From the NCBI GenBank assembly GCA_022616535.1, contig JAKEEM010000033.1:1-64000 (forward strand): a DNA stretch of 64,000 bases, given 5' to 3'. The position numbers and the translations under genes are program-made. This document shows positions 61,767 to 64,000 of this stretch, piece after piece (within the stretch, counting starts at the first letter, position 1; each line of letters begins with the position of its first letter). The notes beneath the pieces were generated by a model. That model did not search any database. It had not been told where the DNA came from and was given only the letters and a program-made list of their open reading frames with translations. The stretch comes from Chlorobiota bacterium (lineage in GTDB: Bacteria > Bacteroidota > Ignavibacteria > Tepidaquicellales > OLB5).

Positions 61767-61933
61767 GATTTTTTATTTCTCATTTTTGGGTTAGCTTCGA
61801 TTCCTATTTTTTGGAGTTCAACGAGAATCTTTATTTTCTCTTCAATTGGCAGCTTTGCTTTTTCCTTATGGTAAGATTTCTTTTCATTAAAAATTTTCTG
61901 TGCAATCTCTTTTGCTGTTGATTTTATTTTCAT
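61754..61933 (-). CDS. 59-residue protein coupled to nucleotidyltransferase gene
   Basis: The ATG overlaps the stop of the nucleotidyltransferase gene as ATGA, and the stop lies 13 bases inside purL. The product is basic and helical: [39 protein letters not shown] and an end KKSWKI. The middle phrase [15 protein letters not shown] recurs, as far as I know, in small proteins beside nucleotidyltransferase genes in several phyla. It is probably a partner of the enzyme; a toxin-antitoxin type arrangement is possible but unproven. Confidence 0.78.
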   Translation of the reverse strand: MKIKSTAKEIAQKIFNEKKSYHKEKAKLPIEEKIKILVELQKIGIEANPKMRNKKSWKI

Positions 61934-62427
61934 TTCTTAAGATTTTTGAATTTTTCCTTAAGTTTGTATTTTGAAAGAATGTTATCTAAATAGTTTAAAT
62001 CAAGCTCTGCTTCTTCCAGAAATCTTGTAATTCTTTCTCTGTCTTTAGCCCTGTATGTATCAAGCATTATAGCTATTTGATATTCAGGTTTTATAACGTA
62101 TGTAATTATGTCTTTGTATTTTTTTTCCTCTGAATTAATAACTGCATCTTTTATCAATTCATTATAAACAGGCAGAAACTGAACTGGTATTCCCTCTATT
62201 ATAACGTGCTCTTTCTCAGTTTTATAGCCCTTTTTTGATAACCAGCTATAAATTGGAGAAAGAGATATTAAAGATTTATCATCCTCTTCTAAAATAATCA
62301 TCACGTCCAAATCGTATGTTGTAATCGGCTCAATGTAGAATATTGAAGCAATCGCCCCTCCGATTGCATAATTTTTAATCAATCCCTCATTTTGAAGTTC
62401 ATTTATGACTTTTAAAGTGTTTTCCAT
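61930..62427 (-). CDS. Nucleotidyltransferase-fold protein (AbiEii/DUF6036-like)
   Basis: This 165-residue protein carries the polymerase-beta type signature: YAIGGAIASIFYIEP followed by TTYDLDVMIIL, where GG and the D-x-D pair bind nucleotide and metal, then a third acidic strand region (IEGIPVQFLPVYNELI). The helical end (RAKDRERITRFLEEAELDLNYL) matches the KxxDRxRI helix of these families. Relatives include AbiEii-type toxins and MNT-type antitoxins. It is coupled by a 4-base overlap to the 59-residue gene. Confidence 0.82.
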   Translation of the reverse strand: MENTLKVINELQNEGLIKNYAIGGAIASIFYIEPITTYDLDVMIILEEDDKSLISLSPIYSWLSKKGYKTEKEHVIIEGIPVQFLPVYNELIKDAVINSEEKKYKDIITYVIKPEYQIAIMLDTYRAKDRERITRFLEEAELDLNYLDNILSKYKLKEKFKNLKK

Positions 62428-62470
62428 TAAATTTTAGCGAGTTCTAAATTTACATCGGGTTCGTGCATTA

Positions 62471-62875
62471 TTACTTAACTATAATTGCTTTTTTTGTTGT
62501 AGTTTTGTTGTTAATAGTAGTTTCTATGCTATAAACACCAGATGGAAGATAATTAAGATTTTCCCACCAATAAAATTTGTAAGCGCCAGGTTTTATTTTA
62601 TGCCAGATGTATACAACTTTTGTATTTTGAAGAGCATCTTTTACTGCAATTGATAAACTGGATGTGTCCCATGCTGCTATCCTGACAGCATAAGTTTCCA
62701 TTGAGGGGCTGAATGGATTCGGCGGACTTTCTTGAGGAAAATAGTTTATTGAGTCGATATTATTAGTTAAAGTAATCAGTCCGACTTTTTCCGATGAAAA
62801 TATTACTGTATCAGGTTGAGAGAATAAACTTGTGATGATAATGGCTGTACTAATTAAAATTAATTTTATATTCAT
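62471..62875 (-). CDS. Small secreted protein, mostly a T9SS-like C-terminal domain
   Basis: This 134-residue protein has a signal peptide (about 1-19, ending LFSQ). After only about 30 residues it enters a degenerate type IX sorting domain: ESPPNPFSPSMETYAVRI, SLSIAVKDALQNTKVVYIW, LPSGVYSIE and a terminal TKKAIIVK. PPNPFSPS takes the place of YPNPFNPS. So it is a sorting domain with almost no passenger. Its start overlaps the stop of the EI24 gene (ATGA). Confidence 0.75.
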   Translation of the reverse strand: MNIKLILISTAIIITSLFSQPDTVIFSSEKVGLITLTNNIDSINYFPQESPPNPFSPSMETYAVRIAAWDTSSLSIAVKDALQNTKVVYIWHKIKPGAYKFYWWENLNYLPSGVYSIETTINNKTTTKKAIIVK

Positions 62876-63618
62876 GACTGTAAGTGATAATTTTTTTCGT
62901 AATACAAACTTGTTCCCGCAACGACTAATATTGGTTTCATAAATACGTTAACTATCGGCAGAAACATCAATAAGAACGCCGTGCAGCCGAATCCATAGGT
63001 AACAAGCTTGCCTGAGCGGGTAACCTTTAATTTTTCCTTAAACTTCATTTTTTTCCTTGTCATGGGGTAATCAAGAAAATCAAGAGCATTGTAGAAAAAT
63101 GAAAATATTGTCGCTATTACTGCCGAGAAAACATTGCCGACAAGAGGAACAAAATTCAAAAGGAAAATCAAAAAAAGTATGACAAGGTAAAACACAATTT
63201 TTTCCGCCTCTCCTTTTATGCTTACGTAAGCGTCTTCCCAAAAACCCGTTTTATGCTGGATTGTTCCTTTGGTTACAATTTCCTCAACCCGCTGGGAGAT
63301 TTCTTCGTTAAACGGAGCGGTTATGAGTCCCCCGAGCACCACAAACAGCAGGTAGCAGATAAACAGTAGCAGAACAAAACTTAAAACAAGCAGAACAACG
63401 TGCAAAGCTTCGAGCCAAAATCCGGCATCGGTCTGGTCAGCGCCAAGCCATTTCTCAATATTGTTAATTAGCCAGCTGTAGCTTAAAATAAAAATCCCTC
63501 CGTAGATAATAAGGTTTATCAGCATCGGAGTAATTGAATAAGCTAATAATTTCGGATGTGCAAAAAAGAACTTCAGACTTCTAAACGGGTATGTAAACCC
63601 AAGAAGGAAGTCATTCAT
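62872..63618 (-). CDS. EI24/CysZ-like membrane protein
   Basis: This 248-residue membrane protein starts FLLGFTYPFRSLKFFFAHPKL and has helices at about 30-52, 72-100, 135-180 and 215-238, with LVGNVFSAVIATIFSFFYNALDFLDYP, the conserved core of the EI24 family. CysZ members move sulfate; many Bacteroidota forms have no proven substrate. Overlaps of four bases with both neighbours place it inside a tight operon. Confidence 0.88.
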   Translation of the reverse strand: MNDFLLGFTYPFRSLKFFFAHPKLLAYSITPMLINLIIYGGIFILSYSWLINNIEKWLGADQTDAGFWLEALHVVLLVLSFVLLLFICYLLFVVLGGLITAPFNEEISQRVEEIVTKGTIQHKTGFWEDAYVSIKGEAEKIVFYLVILFLIFLLNFVPLVGNVFSAVIATIFSFFYNALDFLDYPMTRKKMKFKEKLKVTRSGKLVTYGFGCTAFLLMFLPIVNVFMKPILVVAGTSLYYEKNYHLQS

Positions 63619-64000
63619 TTTATTTTCTTCGGATTAAAATATTTTTTCAGCCATAAAATGTCAAACTTATCTTTAGGCCTTCCTGTATTTTTTTTATTCT
63701 TAAGTAAATCATCAAATGATATATATGGCTGATTTTTTAAACCGAACAAATACCCTTTTGATTTTTTTTTATATGCCTCATCAAAATCCAAACCTTCAAT
63801 TGATGTCATAAAATCAACTCTCATGGGAGGGTAACCTATTTGTATAACCATGTTTTTATTGACAAAATCGGATTCACTAATATCCAGGTCTCCGTAACCA
63901 AACTCACTTAAAGCTCCAATTATTTTTTTTGCATTTTCTTGGGTGGGCTTTACCCAAATATCAAGGTCTTCTGTAAGTTTGCCTCTTGAGTAGAAAATGA
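63615..64000 (-). CDS. Nucleotidyltransferase-like protein, 5' end outside window
   Basis: The reverse frame is open from the right edge to the TGA at 63615, giving 128 codons including the stop. It reads RGKLTEDLDIWVKPTQENA, VIQIGYPPMRVDFMTSIEGL and KNTGRPKDKFDILWL: the D-x-D strand, the D of the third catalytic strand and the GRPKDxxD helix of the DUF6036/AbiEii-like nucleotidyltransferase group. The N-terminal GG motif would lie beyond the edge. It overlaps the EI24 gene start by four bases. Confidence 0.85.
   Translation of the reverse strand, partial: IFYSRGKLTEDLDIWVKPTQENAKKIIGALSEFGYGDLDISESDFVNKNMVIQIGYPPMRVDFMTSIEGLDFDEAYKKKSKGYLFGLKNQPYISFDDLLKNKKNTGRPKDKFDILWLKKYFNPKKIK

Overview
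The window is a dense stretch of about 64 kb from a moderately AT-rich Gram-negative chromosome. It most likely belongs to the Bacteroidota/Chlorobiota group, and within it to an Ignavibacteria-like lineage. Four secreted proteins end in a type IX secretion (T9SS) sorting domain, three of them in the YPNPFNPS style typical of that lineage. There are also TonB/SusC-type envelope genes, LPS heptose genes, TamB, an Mla system and Bacteroidota-like promoter elements (TAnnTTTG). No rRNA, CRISPR array, transposase or phage gene is visible. One tRNA gene (Thr, anticodon CGT) is present. No gene-free stretch exceeds about 250 bases. Many genes start with TTG.

Layout. 1-8 kb: a truncated multi-PAS sensor, a T9SS protein, a TonB protein, a lipoprotein propeller, a kinase-like/Omp85 fusion and a PAP2 phosphatase. 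8-14 kb: a signalling and phosphate cluster with a class III cyclase, polyphosphate kinase, SixA-like phosphatase, K+ channel and an HD-coiled coil-membrane protein resembling Pycsar effectors. 14-18.6 kb: a DUF885 peptidase, an AI-2E family exporter and a GT-C-like membrane protein. 18.7-20.9 kb: accessory DNA with an AbiV-like gene abutting tRNA-Thr, and a 23S-IVS-type four-helix protein framed by short repeats. 20.9-38.4 kb: core genes (ahcY, macro domain, aspS, heptose kinase and adenylyltransferase, tamB, rnr, priA, trxB, a TPR protein).

38.6-44.3 kb: a T9SS propeller, a TonB-dependent receptor with its lipoprotein, a heme-oxygenase-like ABM protein translationally coupled to a 41-residue membrane peptide, and a two-gene small-protein operon. 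44.4-48.8 kb: a 1107-residue STAND/TPR/BTAD regulator. The promoters on both sides of it carry the same three-box operator with identical spacing, which I think is the most informative new signal in the window. 48.8-58.8 kb: a T9SS protein, a GT-C-like protein, an M16 peptidase, a lipoprotein and mlaD-mlaF-mlaE. 58.8-64 kb: an operon with purL, which carries two in-frame palindromic-repeat insertions, two nucleotidyltransferase-fold genes, a 59-residue coupled small protein, a minimal T9SS-domain protein and an EI24/CysZ-like protein.

The envelope theme dominates (LPS core, OM assembly, lipid transport, surface export). The accessory and possible defence signals cluster around tRNA-Thr, the HD-membrane gene and the nucleotidyltransferases. 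All family calls come from reading motifs and not from database searches.
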